From: JAMHZE01 sp964424715
GTDB lineage: Bacteria; Pseudomonadota; Alphaproteobacteria; Rickettsiales; UBA8987
Length of the DNA stretch: 64,000 nt
Direction: 5' to 3'
Assembly: GCA_964424715.1 (NCBI GenBank)
Contig: CAYRJW010000002.1
Span: forward strand, 4,220-68,219
Part shown: positions 1-8,860 of the stretch, one piece after another
Position numbering within the stretch: position 1 is the first letter of the stretch
Layout: every line of letters begins with the position of its first letter
The notes under the pieces: generated by a model
Told to the model about the DNA's origin: nothing
Database searches by the model: none
Seen by the model: only the letters and a program-made list of their open reading frames with translations
Translations under genes and position numbers: made by a program

Positions 1-1983
1 CAGTTCATCTTCGCTTATCTCGAATATCGGGGATTTCAGTAGGCACGCGAAATTAAGATCATCATTTTCCAGAATGGTGAATTTACCTAGCGCGATAATA
101 TCTTTTATAGCAAGGTTATCGCTAAGCCTTAGTCTGTCCATGCCGGAAACCGGTATATTGCGCTCCTGCAATTTCTTTATTATCAGGTGGGAGAGTTCAT
201 CCCGCTTTTTCAGTAATATCATTATATCTTCCGGCAGCGGTCTTTTACCGGTAGATGCCAGCACAAAATCGCGGTTCAGTATCTCTTCAATTCTTTTTGC
301 TATTTTTTCGGCAGCTATTTCCTTTATCTTAAGCTCATTCTCCACAATATATTCCTGCGGCAGATGCCAGGAGATATTATCTTTATTAGTGGCTTTCTTC
401 TCAATATTATCCACCAGCTCATTTATCTCAAAATACCCAAAGTCTTTATCCCGGCTGAGTTTATGAGTGTTTATCTCGTTAAGGTCGGTCACGGAATTTT
501 TAACTTTCTCATTCCGCAGAACCTTATCCACAATTGTAAGTATCGCCTCGCATGAACGGAATGAGGTATTCAGCGATACCACCTCAAAAAGCCCGGTGCG
601 GTTCTGGGTTTTGAAATATTCAAAATTATCTTTCTTGCCGCTGAAAGTTTCAATATTCGCACCCTGAAAACTATATATCGACTGTTTTTCATCACCCACC
701 ACGAACAGGCTACGGTTTATTTTGCTTTCCGACCCGGCATAGGAAAAGAATTCCGCCGTAATGGCATCAATTACTTTCCATTGTTTGGTATTGGTATCCT
801 GCGCCTCATCAAGCAGAATATGGTCTATCCCGCCATCGAGCTTATACAGTACCCATTGCGAGTTTATATTATTCTTATCCAGCAACGCAGCGGTTTTCTG
901 GATAAGATCATCATAATCCAGCAAATATTTCAACTTTTTGGTTCGCTCGAATATCTTTGCGAATTCGGTGAATAATATCAGTGTGCATTTTGTTATCAGG
1001 AATATCTCGGCATTTTTTATTTCGTTAAGATGTTTTATTATTTCCTCGGTCCAGATATTTATATTCTCGAACACCAGCGGATAATTGCTTTTAAGCTCCT
1101 TATTGAATATGGAGCTTCGTGGCGTATCTTTCTCGGTTAAAAATACTATTTTTATATCGTCGATCTTCCGGGTTTTCAGGTAGTTCACAAGGTTCTTTAA
1201 TATACCGTGCTGTGTTTTGCCACCCTGTGCCAGCGCATCTGCAAGGGCAGGGAGGAAACCTTCTATCTTATGGTAAAGCTCTGCTTCTATATCGATTATA
1301 TTATCATTCCCGACCCCAAGCCGTTCTTTCAGGAACTCGATATAATTCCCAAGCCCACCATGTTCATTCACCAGCTCGCCTATCTGCTCCGATTCCTCGA
1401 ATAAATTCTGGAACAGTTTCTTTATCGAGAATATCTGGAGCCGTGATACCAGTTCCGCAAAGGCATTCCTTATACTCTCATCCTCTGCGGAATTTATGTC
1501 GATTATCAGCCTGTTCCATGATTCATCAATGATCTCGGTCTTTTTATTATCATCAATGACATTAAAGAACGGTGGAATACCCACCTCAAGCGGGAATGAT
1601 TTCAATATCGTCTGGCAGAAGGAGTGTATCGTCTGTATCTTCAATTGTTCAGGGTGATCAATTATTTCTGCTAGTTTCCTTTTTGTGGTGCCAAGTTTCT
1701 TAATATCAATATTCTCTTTAAAATCCTTCTCCAGCCGCGCCTTTAACTCGTTATCATCCAGTATTATCATCGAGCCGATGGTTTCTATTATCCGCTTATG
1801 CATCTCTGCCGCGGCGGCCTTGGTATAGGTGATGCATAATATCCGCTCCACGCTGTTGCCTTCCAGTATAAGGCGCAGAAAGCGGTTCACCAGAACATAG
1901 GTCTTACCCGTTCCCGCATTGGCGGAAAGCCATATATTCCGGTTCGGGTCAGAGGCGGTTATCTGTTCTGGCAGAAGCTGCAT
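1..1983 (-). CDS. addA: AddA-type double-strand break repair helicase-nuclease, N-terminal part (cut by window edge)
   Basis: The minus strand is open from an ATG at 1983 to the window edge, giving 661 codons. The N-terminus carries a UvrD/AddA-type Walker A (ANAGTGKT, about residues 21-28), followed by the CITYTKAAAAEM segment typical of AddA. Further on are a Walker B of the form LLDEAQDT, the motif GDEKQSIYSFQGA and a SFRS segment, all superfamily 1 helicase motifs. AddA works with AddB to process double-strand ends for RecA loading in the cytoplasm. The family is usually about 1,100 residues, so the C-terminal helicase and nuclease domains lie outside the window. No addB is seen upstream; the neighbour is a divergent RNase D gene. 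The call is firm for UvrD-like helicase and good for AddA. Confidence 0.88.
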   Translation of the reverse strand, partial: MQLLPEQITASDPNRNIWLSANAGTGKTYVLVNRFLRLILEGNSVERILCITYTKAAAAEMHKRIIETIGSMIILDDNELKARLEKDFKENIDIKKLGTTKRKLAEIIDHPEQLKIQTIHSFCQTILKSFPLEVGIPPFFNVIDDNKKTEIIDESWNRLIIDINSAEDESIRNAFAELVSRLQIFSIKKLFQNLFEESEQIGELVNEHGGLGNYIEFLKERLGVGNDNIIDIEAELYHKIEGFLPALADALAQGGKTQHGILKNLVNYLKTRKIDDIKIVFLTEKDTPRSSIFNKELKSNYPLVFENINIWTEEIIKHLNEIKNAEIFLITKCTLILFTEFAKIFERTKKLKYLLDYDDLIQKTAALLDKNNINSQWVLYKLDGGIDHILLDEAQDTNTKQWKVIDAITAEFFSYAGSESKINRSLFVVGDEKQSIYSFQGANIETFSGKKDNFEYFKTQNRTGLFEVVSLNTSFRSCEAILTIVDKVLRNEKVKNSVTDLNEINTHKLSRDKDFGYFEINELVDNIEKKATNKDNISWHLPQEYIVENELKIKEIAAEKIAKRIEEILNRDFVLASTGKRPLPEDIMILLKKRDELSHLIIKKLQERNIPVSGMDRLRLSDNLAIKDIIALGKFTILENDDLNFACLLKSPIFEISEDEL

Positions 1984-2051
1984 TGAATACTTGTCAGTTT
2001 TAAAGTTTAGGCTAATATATACTGCAAACATTAAACTTAAAACTGATAAAA

Positions 2052-2666
2052 ATGGTCAACAAATTATTCCAGAACGATCTTCCTGCTGATGTCAGGATAG
2101 AAGGCGATATCGCCATAGATACCGAGACCCGCGGCCTTAACATATTCAAGCGCGACAGGCTTTGCGTGGTGCAGATAGGCGATAGCAAAGGCAATGCCTG
2201 GCTTGTGCAGTTCAAGAATTCTGAGTATGACAAGGCGGTTAACCTGAAAAAGCTTCTGTCCGATGATTCCCGCCTGAAGATACTCCACTATGCCCGCTTC
2301 GATGTGGCTGCGATAAAAATATTCTTAGGGGTGGAGATGAAAAATATATTCTGCACTAAAATAGCCAGCAAACTGGTCCGCACCTACACCGATAAACACG
2401 GCCTGAAAGAACTGGTAAAAGAATTCATCGATATCGATCTTTCCAAACAACAGCAAAGCTCCGACTGGGCCAGCGAGTTAAGCGATAAACAGGTAGATTA
2501 CGCCGCTTCCGATGTATTATACCTCCACCGCCTCCACGCCAAACTCCAGCAAATGCTGAAGGATGAGGGGCGCACTGAACTTGCCCAGAAATGCTTTGAA
2601 TTCCTGCCTACCCGCGTAGAACTAGATATGGGCGGCTGGTTAGAGGAAGATATCTTTGCGCATTAA
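2052..2666 (+). CDS. rnd: Ribonuclease D-like 3'-5' exonuclease, catalytic domain only
   Basis: A 204-residue protein with the DEDDy exonuclease signature: D23/E25 in the DTET motif, D84 in HYARFD, and Y150/D154 in YAASD. It is expected to trim RNA 3' ends in the cytoplasm. The length covers only the exonuclease domain. The HRDC domains of the E. coli-type enzyme (about 375 residues) are absent, which is the common short form in alphaproteobacteria. It is divergent from addA, with the two starts about 70 bp apart. No strong Shine-Dalgarno sequence is visible before the ATG. Confidence 0.9.
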   Translation: MVNKLFQNDLPADVRIEGDIAIDTETRGLNIFKRDRLCVVQIGDSKGNAWLVQFKNSEYDKAVNLKKLLSDDSRLKILHYARFDVAAIKIFLGVEMKNIFCTKIASKLVRTYTDKHGLKELVKEFIDIDLSKQQQSSDWASELSDKQVDYAASDVLYLHRLHAKLQQMLKDEGRTELAQKCFEFLPTRVELDMGGWLEEDIFAH

Positions 2667-2677
2667 AAAAATTGCCG

Positions 2678-2773
2678 TGTCATCCCCCGAGTTGCATAAG
2701 CAACTATAGGGGGATCCAGCCTTACGGGCCTGATGGATGGCCCTATAATTGCTGCGCAATTCGGGCCATGACG
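2678..2773. repeat. Intergenic palindromic repeat, RPE-like
   Basis: A nested palindrome fills the space after RNase D. It contains ATCCCCC paired with GGGGGAT around a GTTGC/GCAAC hairpin, a GGGCC/GGCCC hairpin, and outer GTCAT/ATGAC ends. Similar 'GTCATCCC...GGATCCAG' blocks are widespread in Rickettsiales and related genomes. It may also act as a bidirectional terminator between the convergent genes on either side. Confidence 0.6.
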
Positions 2774-2812
2774 CGGGTGAGGTAAACTTAAGAAGTTACC
2801 GGACTCTTGTGG

Positions 2813-3154
2813 TTATTTGTTTTTTGATACTTTGTTGCTGCTTATCTTTGCAGAGGTCTCTTGTAAGATATTTGTATCCAGATTTTTAGTGGCTTCATAG
2901 AAGGCCGTGTTTTCGTTTTCATTTTCTGCTTGAACATGAGTGTCAGCGTTTATTATTGCTCCGGCCCCTCCTTTCAGGAGGTTTTTATTATCATTAGGAT
3001 AATTTTTCTTAAATATTCCAGCTATGTTAGCGGTAAGAGATATAAAACTTCCTACAATGACAGTCGGAACTAAAACATTGCTCCACTTCTTTTTTAAATT
3101 TATATAATATTTTTTAAATTCTTGGTCAGTTAAGTCTCCAATCTTTTTTGCCAT
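2813..3154 (-). CDS. Orphan hypothetical protein with one membrane segment
   Basis: A 113-residue protein I do not recognise. It has a lysine-rich N-terminus, one probable transmembrane helix at about residues 27-48, and a polar Asn/Glu-rich tail ending in SKNK. The ATG at 3154 is preceded by AGGA at good spacing. Its promoter (3182-3213) has the TTAA-N7-TTAAC plus TATAAT layout found before three other orphan genes here, which suggests a shared regulon. Topology and function are not evident from sequence. Confidence 0.6.
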   Translation of the reverse strand: MAKKIGDLTDQEFKKYYINLKKKWSNVLVPTVIVGSFISLTANIAGIFKKNYPNDNKNLLKGGAGAIINADTHVQAENENENTAFYEATKNLDTNILQETSAKISSNKVSKNK

Positions 3155-3181
3155 AATATATTCCTAATCATTAATAGGCTG

Positions 3182-3213
3182 ATTATACCATAAAAGGGTT
3201 AATAAACCATTAA
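3182..3213 (-). promoter_or_regulatory. CtrA-type promoter of the 113-aa orphan gene
   Basis: On the minus strand, a TTAA-N7-TTAAC box (3198-3213) is followed after exactly 10 nt by TATAAT (3182-3187), preceded by ATGG. Box and -10 match the promoters at 10145, 61795 and 63398 in sequence and spacing. TTAA-N7-TTAAC is the known CtrA recognition site in alphaproteobacteria; CtrA control here is an inference. Confidence 0.7.
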
Positions 3214-3241
3214 CTGCCGCAAAATTTTTAACTTATTGATA

Positions 3242-4159
3242 TTAATTAGTTTTTGTGCCGACTGGAGCCTTATTTCCTTTTAAAAACTCCGAAATAGCCA
3301 TTCGCGGTTTGCCTTCTTTTTGGATAATTTTAGGGGCAATAATGGCATCGTTGCAGGAGATATGGAATTTATCGTTAATGATTTTTCCAACGCCGGTATT
3401 AGGGGCAGTAATAAATTCAGCATCGAATATTTTATACTTAACACCATCAAGAACAAAATTCGCTCCCGGGTAAGGTGAAAGACCTCGTATCTTATTCAAT
3501 ATTTCTTTTCCAGTTCCGGAAAAATCTATCTTCTCATCATCCTTGGTAATTTTCTTTGCATAGGTAACGCCATCATCACTCTGCTTTTTATATTCGGCTT
3601 TGCCGGTTTCTATCAATGTAATGGCTTTTAAGGTTAGCTCAGCGCCAAGCCTTGCACCTTCATCATGCAGCCAGCCACAATTCTTATCGGCGGGGATATC
3701 GAATTCATGTTTTAAAATAACATCGCCGGTATCAAGCCCTTCATCCATTTTCATTATGCAAATGGCAGTGTGCTCATCACCTTCCATAATGGTGCGTTGC
3801 AGGGGGGCTGCGCCGCGCCATCTTGGCAGTAGGGAAGGGTGGATGTTGATGCAGCCAAGCTTTGTACCGGTCAAAATTTCCTTCGGTAGCAGCATTCCAT
3901 ATGCCGCAACCACGGCAATATCGGCGTTCAGGTTCTTAAAAATATTTTTTTCTTCATCGCTTTTTAGACTTTCGGGAGTGAAAACCTTAATATTATTCTT
4001 TTCAGCAATATCATGTATCACTGATCTCTTGATATCCATTCCGCGCCCGGCGGCTTTAGGTTTTTGGGTATAGACCGCAATTACTTCATGGCTGCTGTCT
4101 ATCAGCTTATTTAATGCAGGAGCCGCAAATTCCGGCGTTCCCATGAAAATTATTTTCAT
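3242..4159 (-). CDS. fmt: Methionyl-tRNA formyltransferase
   Basis: A 305-residue enzyme that transfers a formyl group from 10-formyl-THF to initiator Met-tRNA before translation starts. The N-terminal MGTPEFA segment, the catalytic Asn-x-His in INIHPSLLP with following RWRGAAP, and the Asp in MDEGLDTGD are all present. The C-terminal tRNA-binding domain is retained, and length is normal for the family. The usual partner def (peptide deformylase) is not adjacent. Upstream on the same strand is murD, separated by a repeat element. Confidence 0.96.
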   Translation of the reverse strand: MKIIFMGTPEFAAPALNKLIDSSHEVIAVYTQKPKAAGRGMDIKRSVIHDIAEKNNIKVFTPESLKSDEEKNIFKNLNADIAVVAAYGMLLPKEILTGTKLGCINIHPSLLPRWRGAAPLQRTIMEGDEHTAICIMKMDEGLDTGDVILKHEFDIPADKNCGWLHDEGARLGAELTLKAITLIETGKAEYKKQSDDGVTYAKKITKDDEKIDFSGTGKEILNKIRGLSPYPGANFVLDGVKYKIFDAEFITAPNTGVGKIINDKFHISCNDAIIAPKIIQKEGKPRMAISEFLKGNKAPVGTKTN

Positions 4160-4200
4160 ATTTATACTTTACCTTTTCTCACCATCTCCTTGTACTTACA

Positions 4201-4334
4201 GGGAGGGTGAGGGTTGAATCCTATTAATATCTCTCGTTCAACCCTCACCCGGAAAGTCTAAGTTCACTTTGTTCACTAAGACTTTCTTGCCCTCTCCCTG
4301 AGCCTCAGGGAGAGGGAGGGGTGAGGGTTGAACT
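4201..4334. repeat. GC-rich palindromic repeat between murD and fmt
   Basis: Two hairpins occur in tandem: GGGTGAGGGTTGAA paired with TTCAACCCTCACCC (about 4205-4250), and CCCTCTCCCTGAG paired with CTCAGGGAGAGGG (about 4290-4317). The 'CCCTCTCC...GGAGAGGG...GGGTGAGGG' type is a known dispersed intergenic repeat in proteobacteria. A second copy lies at 34312-34436 and a short remnant near 21346. Confidence 0.75.
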
Positions 4335-4338
4335 TCAT

Positions 4339-5658
4339 TTAATTCTCGATCAAATTGTTATTCTTAACAAATTCGTTTGTCAGTTCTTTAAACACATCGC
4401 CGCGATGTTCGTAATTCTTAAATTCATCAAAAGATGCGCAGGCCGGTGAAAGTAATACTATTGATTGCTTGTTTTTGCCCTGTTCCAGCGCAAGTGATGC
4501 AGCGGCTGCGAAAGCTTCCTTAAAAGTTTTTGTCTGAGTATGATTCTTATATCCCGCCGTTTTATATGTATCCACAAATTCTGCACCGGCCTGACCATAA
4601 AAGAATGCATGGGCGATCTTGCCAAAATATTTTTCCAGCTTCTTTATTCCGCCTTCCTTGGGAACCCCGCCGGCAAGCCAGAATATATTATCGAATGTTT
4701 TAAGCGCCGGTTCTGTGGCTTCGGCATTTGTGGCCTTGGAATCATTTATGAATTTTATTTCGCTGTTCCCGAAAACCAGTTTTATCCTGTGATCCAGTCC
4801 TTTGAAGGTTTTTATCGCGGCGATTATCTTATCATCATCCAGCCCCAGAGATTTACACGCGAAGAACGCCGCAATGATATTCTGCCTGTTATGCTCGCCC
4901 GGAAGATATGGGAATGAATGGGCTTTTAGCAGATGCCCGGTAGAAACATAAGTTACCAGATTAACCGGGGAATTCTTTTCAAGATCATCAGCTATTTTTT
5001 TTGTGATGTCTTGATCGATGCAGATTATCGCGACATCATCTTCATTCAGATTTTTAAATATCTCCCTTTTAGACTGCTCATACCGTTCAAAACTGCCATA
5101 CCTGTCAATATGGTCCGGAGTAATATTTAGCAGAACAGTAATATCGAATTTCGCTTTTTTCAGCAGGTCTATCTGGTAAGAAGATGTTTCAAGCACGAAT
5201 ACGCTTGGCCTGTTAGCATCAAGTTCCAGCGCGGCGATACCTATGTTGCCACCCAGCTGCGCATCCATCCCAAGCTCTTTCAGTGCATGATGTATAAGCG
5301 CGGTAGTGGTTGATTTTCCGTTAGTGCCGGTAATCCCAATGAATTTTGCACCTTTGGCAGAATTACGGAACAGCACTTCGATATCGCAGATAACCTCAAC
5401 ATTATTCTGGTTCGCAAGTTCAACCACGCGGTGCGGTTTTGGGAATATCAGCGGCACGCCTGGGGCAAGTATTACGGCTTCCAGCTCTTTCCACGGCCAT
5501 TTTTCAATATCAAGTGCGGTGGTGTTCACAACATCAAAGCTATTCACGGTCTGTGGGCTATCGTCCCAGAAATAAACATCATAGCCTTTATTCCTGAAAT
5601 AGAATGCCGAGGCGTGTCCGCTTTTTCCTAATCCGAATATGCCAACTTTCTTTGTCAT
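4339..5658 (-). CDS. murD: UDP-N-acetylmuramoylalanine--D-glutamate ligase
   Basis: A 439-residue cytoplasmic Mur ligase that adds D-glutamate to UDP-MurNAc-L-Ala in peptidoglycan precursor synthesis. It shows the N-terminal Rossmann segment GIFGLGKSG, the ATP loop GITGTNGKSTTT, the ETSSYQID segment and the C-terminal NDSKATN motif. Length is typical. Its ATG overlaps the rppH stop codon by one base (TAATG), indicating translational coupling. It is not in a classic mur-fts cluster here, which is unusual but known in derived alphaproteobacteria. Confidence 0.97.
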   Translation of the reverse strand: MTKKVGIFGLGKSGHASAFYFRNKGYDVYFWDDSPQTVNSFDVVNTTALDIEKWPWKELEAVILAPGVPLIFPKPHRVVELANQNNVEVICDIEVLFRNSAKGAKFIGITGTNGKSTTTALIHHALKELGMDAQLGGNIGIAALELDANRPSVFVLETSSYQIDLLKKAKFDITVLLNITPDHIDRYGSFERYEQSKREIFKNLNEDDVAIICIDQDITKKIADDLEKNSPVNLVTYVSTGHLLKAHSFPYLPGEHNRQNIIAAFFACKSLGLDDDKIIAAIKTFKGLDHRIKLVFGNSEIKFINDSKATNAEATEPALKTFDNIFWLAGGVPKEGGIKKLEKYFGKIAHAFFYGQAGAEFVDTYKTAGYKNHTQTKTFKEAFAAAASLALEQGKNKQSIVLLSPACASFDEFKNYEHRGDVFKELTNEFVKNNNLIEN

Positions 5659-6140
5659 TATTTTTTTAGATGATCCTTAAATTCGATAAGCAGTGCTGTG
5701 TACAGGTCGCGTTTGAATGGTACTATTATATTGGGTAAAGTATCCGGGCTGGCCCAGTGCCATTTGCGGAATTCCGGTTCGGCGGTATTTATATTTATCT
5801 CGCTGTCATCGCCTAAGAACTTTGCGAGGAACCACATTTGTGTTTGTCCGCGGAACTGGCCGTTCCAGAATTTCGGTATCAGAAAATCCGGGATATCGTA
5901 TGAATACCAGTTACCTGCTTTGGCGATTATCTCAATATTATTCGTACCGATCTCTTCTTTCAATTCGCGGAATGCAGCCACTTCCGGTTCTTCGCCTTCA
6001 TCAATACCGCCCTGCGGCATCTGCCAGGCATCGGCCTTGTTATCTAGTCTCTGGCCCACGAAAACATCGCCGCTCTTATTCCTAAGCATCACACCAACGC
6101 ATTTTCGGTAGGATAATTTTTCTCTGTCGATAACGGTCAT
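5658..6140 (-). CDS. rppH: RNA pyrophosphohydrolase (Nudix)
   Basis: A 160-residue Nudix hydrolase that removes pyrophosphate from 5'-triphosphorylated mRNA and so triggers decay. A full Nudix box starts at GGIDEGEEPE and ends at RELKEEIG. The N-terminal YRKCVGVML and the later WYSYDIP and GQTQMWF segments are typical of RppH. It follows a YibQ-like gene, the usual order in alphaproteobacteria, and its stop overlaps the murD start by one base. Confidence 0.95.
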   Translation of the reverse strand: MTVIDREKLSYRKCVGVMLRNKSGDVFVGQRLDNKADAWQMPQGGIDEGEEPEVAAFRELKEEIGTNNIEIIAKAGNWYSYDIPDFLIPKFWNGQFRGQTQMWFLAKFLGDDSEININTAEPEFRKWHWASPDTLPNIIVPFKRDLYTALLIEFKDHLKK

Positions 6141-6149
6141 TTTGGGAGA

Positions 6150-7268
6150 TCAGTTATTTGTTATAAAATATGATACCGGCGCTATCTGTATGTTCGGGCC
6201 AATATTCTCATCAAGCCATTGCTGTAATATCTTTATCGAAAGCTCGTTAGGGCTTACCGCGATCACCAGGCGTTTTTTCTTTATCACCAGCTCTTCTTTT
6301 ATGATGTTCAGTTTCTCCAGTATCTTTTCTTCGTTAAGTTCCTCATCTATCAGATAATCCACGGCGAATGTATCGGTAGCGAAGGGCTTTACATCGTTCT
6401 CAAGGTTTGCATTAGTAGTATTGCGGAAGAATCCGAAGAATACATTTCTTTCGGTTATCTTTTTCAGCAGTGGTGAAAGCTTATCGAAGCGGCTGGTGAT
6501 TATCTCATCGTTGTTGGCAAGCAGGCCGATATAATTTTTTGCTGAATTTGCAGTAGAGCCGAAATGCGAAAGGTTCTGTATCTCGTCATAATTAGCCTGA
6601 ATAGAAAGCGGGCCGCCATCTTTCAGTGGGTAGGTGCTTGGATTGAATATGACATTCAGCAGAACCTGTCTGCCATCACGTATGGCAAAATCTATCTTTT
6701 TCTGCAGCTCATCGGAATATGGTGAGAACGCGAAGGAAACCTCTTTCGGCAGGTTCCTTGCATTATCAAGTTCGCTTTTCATCATGCCTATCTCAGTAAC
6801 TATTATGGAAAGATTGGCCGCCTTGTAATCAAGCGATATGACTGCCTTGCTTGCGGCCTTAGGGGCTTCTTCAGCTGGTTTGGTCTCCTGCTCTTTGTCT
6901 GCGCTGGTGTCCGGCATCGGGCCGATGAAATCTTCCTTGTTTATTTCAGGCATCGGGCCGATGAAATCCTCGGGCTTAACTTCTGTTTTTTCCGGGAGTG
7001 GAGTGCCAAGTGCTTTGGATCTTCTGAGTGCCAACTCCTCATCGCTGATGTCGTTCAGTTCCAGTTTGTTATTATCCTTGGCTGCGATATTTATTATGCG
7101 CCCCTGTGCAAAGAGTTCCGCGTTTTTCCCGGAATATACCTTATAGAAACTCACCAGCTGGAAAACCACCAGCGCCACCACAAGCAGGTTGATGGCGATC
7201 ACGGCTTTGTTGATCATCTTCATCTTCTGCGGGCTGATATTGCCTTTTTGCTCTGGATTCTCTGCCAT
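6150..7268 (-). CDS. Divergent polysaccharide deacetylase family protein (YibQ-like)
   Basis: A 372-residue envelope protein. One N-terminal membrane helix (about 24-46) is followed by a polar linker containing two tandem copies of the octapeptide motif EDFIGPMP, then a YibQ/DUF610-type domain (about 150-370). In the domain, AFSPYSDEL and the strand RQVLLNVIFNP correspond to the family's AFLPY and HEVLLHLPMEP segments, but the latter has lost its His and acidic residues. The position directly upstream of rppH supports the assignment. The family's activity is not firmly known. Confidence 0.8.
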   Translation of the reverse strand: MAENPEQKGNISPQKMKMINKAVIAINLLVVALVVFQLVSFYKVYSGKNAELFAQGRIINIAAKDNNKLELNDISDEELALRRSKALGTPLPEKTEVKPEDFIGPMPEINKEDFIGPMPDTSADKEQETKPAEEAPKAASKAVISLDYKAANLSIIVTEIGMMKSELDNARNLPKEVSFAFSPYSDELQKKIDFAIRDGRQVLLNVIFNPSTYPLKDGGPLSIQANYDEIQNLSHFGSTANSAKNYIGLLANNDEIITSRFDKLSPLLKKITERNVFFGFFRNTTNANLENDVKPFATDTFAVDYLIDEELNEEKILEKLNIIKEELVIKKKRLVIAVSPNELSIKILQQWLDENIGPNIQIAPVSYFITNN

Positions 7269-7357
7269 TTTCTTTATCTTGTGAGCTTATTTACTAATTT
7301 AGTTTTAATAATCATTATAAATAAATTATAATTATCTTTAAATCTACAAGGTTTTTA

Positions 7358-8833
7358 TTGCCCGATAAAATTAAAGATACCAATGAAAGGCTCGCCAAGG
7401 CAAAGGTGATCGAAGGAATGCTTGTTGAGCTTGATATGAGCCGCGAGGAACTCATCAAGCTTATCAAGGCCATGATGGAGCGCTCGGTTTCTGAAGGGAA
7501 GGTGGAAGATGTTGATATCAGCCAGCTGGCGGAACGCGCTGCAGGCGGTGATAGCGAATATATGGCAAGATATTTAAGCCTTGAGCAATTGCGGGAGCTT
7601 AACATTCATATCAGCTATGCCTTCAGCCTGAAAAGGGCAAAAGACCTTGGCCTTATCCCAGATCTTGATAAAATATCACAGCTTATATCTTTGGCGAATA
7701 TCAGCAAACTGCTTCCAGAAGGGAAGGCTGTGGCTAACGGAAAGATGCAGCCACTTTCTTCTGTCCAGCTCGGTAAAATAAGCGGTGAGCTTAATTCCAT
7801 GATAAGCGGCCGCAGCTACCAGAGCCAGGAGGCCATGAATAAAAATTCCCTGATGATGAATGATCCCAACGATCAGAACAACCAGAACTCCTCGGTGAAT
7901 GTTGTAAAGCGCGTTACCGGTATGATAAGGATGCAGATGCAGGCCATCGGCGTAGCGGCGGGTGCCATGATATCCGGCGCGCCGGTGCCGGCACAGTTAC
8001 AGGCGAACCAGATACAGAACCTTGCCAATACTGCTGCCCGCATAAACTCCCACATGCGCCGCCATGAACGGCAGATGAAAAAGATAGCGCCGGAGGTTTC
8101 CTCTTTGAGTCACAGAAAGGGGCAGGTATTCGCCACCGTAAGGACCACAGGCGGTGAGCGTGAGGTGAAGCTTTCCGATCACTTGCGGGAAAATAAGAAA
8201 CTCACCCCGCAGGCTGAAAAGATACTGAATAATTTTATGCTCGCTGGTGATAAGCTTGAACTTACGCTGGAAAGCATATCAAAAGCATCACCTGATATAA
8301 GATCCCTGCAATTCAGTGCTACGGGAAAATTACAGGTTACGGCAGAAACCGAGGGTAAGTTAAAAATAGTTAATATCGCCGATTATATAAACGATCTTAC
8401 CCGTAACATAGATAAACTGAAAAATGCGGTCGACAATAAAAAGAGCGAACTGGAGACAAAAAGATCTGATATAGAAAGAGCCAAGGACCTTACCAGAGGC
8501 CCCGAGCTTGATAATGCGAACCTTGCTAATGCTAAAATATCATCTGAAGAACTGCTGAAATATTCCCGCGCGCAGGAAGTAAGATCCGACGGTTTGAATG
8601 AAAAGACCGAAAAGAAAGAGGTAAAGCGGGTAGGGGATGAACTCATAAAACTTGATGCCATGAGCGATAAGGCCAGAATGCTGGAATCATTGAAAGGCAC
8701 TACCGAGATGAAGGCCATAGAATCCTCCATGAAAGATGTAATGAAGCACATGGAGGAAGCGCAAACCAATAAAGACCTGCTTGATAATCTCAAAAAAGAT
8801 TTGTCGAAAGGTAAGTTTCTGGATAAAAGCTAA
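7358..8833 (+). CDS. Hypothetical alpha-helical, coiled-coil protein
   Basis: A 491-residue protein I do not recognise. A TTG at 7358 is chosen as start because AAGG lies at proper spacing and no in-frame ATG fits better. The sequence is strongly charged and helical, with likely coiled coils at about 360-395 and 440-490. A central small-residue stretch (about 195-215) is too polar at its edges to be a sure membrane helix. There are no cysteines in the parts inspected and no signal peptide. It lies between the divergent YibQ-like gene and a transporter 27 bp downstream. Confidence 0.7.
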   Translation: MPDKIKDTNERLAKAKVIEGMLVELDMSREELIKLIKAMMERSVSEGKVEDVDISQLAERAAGGDSEYMARYLSLEQLRELNIHISYAFSLKRAKDLGLIPDLDKISQLISLANISKLLPEGKAVANGKMQPLSSVQLGKISGELNSMISGRSYQSQEAMNKNSLMMNDPNDQNNQNSSVNVVKRVTGMIRMQMQAIGVAAGAMISGAPVPAQLQANQIQNLANTAARINSHMRRHERQMKKIAPEVSSLSHRKGQVFATVRTTGGEREVKLSDHLRENKKLTPQAEKILNNFMLAGDKLELTLESISKASPDIRSLQFSATGKLQVTAETEGKLKIVNIADYINDLTRNIDKLKNAVDNKKSELETKRSDIERAKDLTRGPELDNANLANAKISSEELLKYSRAQEVRSDGLNEKTEKKEVKRVGDELIKLDAMSDKARMLESLKGTTEMKAIESSMKDVMKHMEEAQTNKDLLDNLKKDLSKGKFLDKS

Positions 8834-8860
8834 AAAACACTTCAATAAAAATATAAAATT

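Noticed and set aside
74..1532. Several plus-strand open frames of 60-137 codons
   Set aside because: They are antisense to the addA frame, which has clear helicase motifs; their products are low-complexity Ser/Leu-rich shadows.
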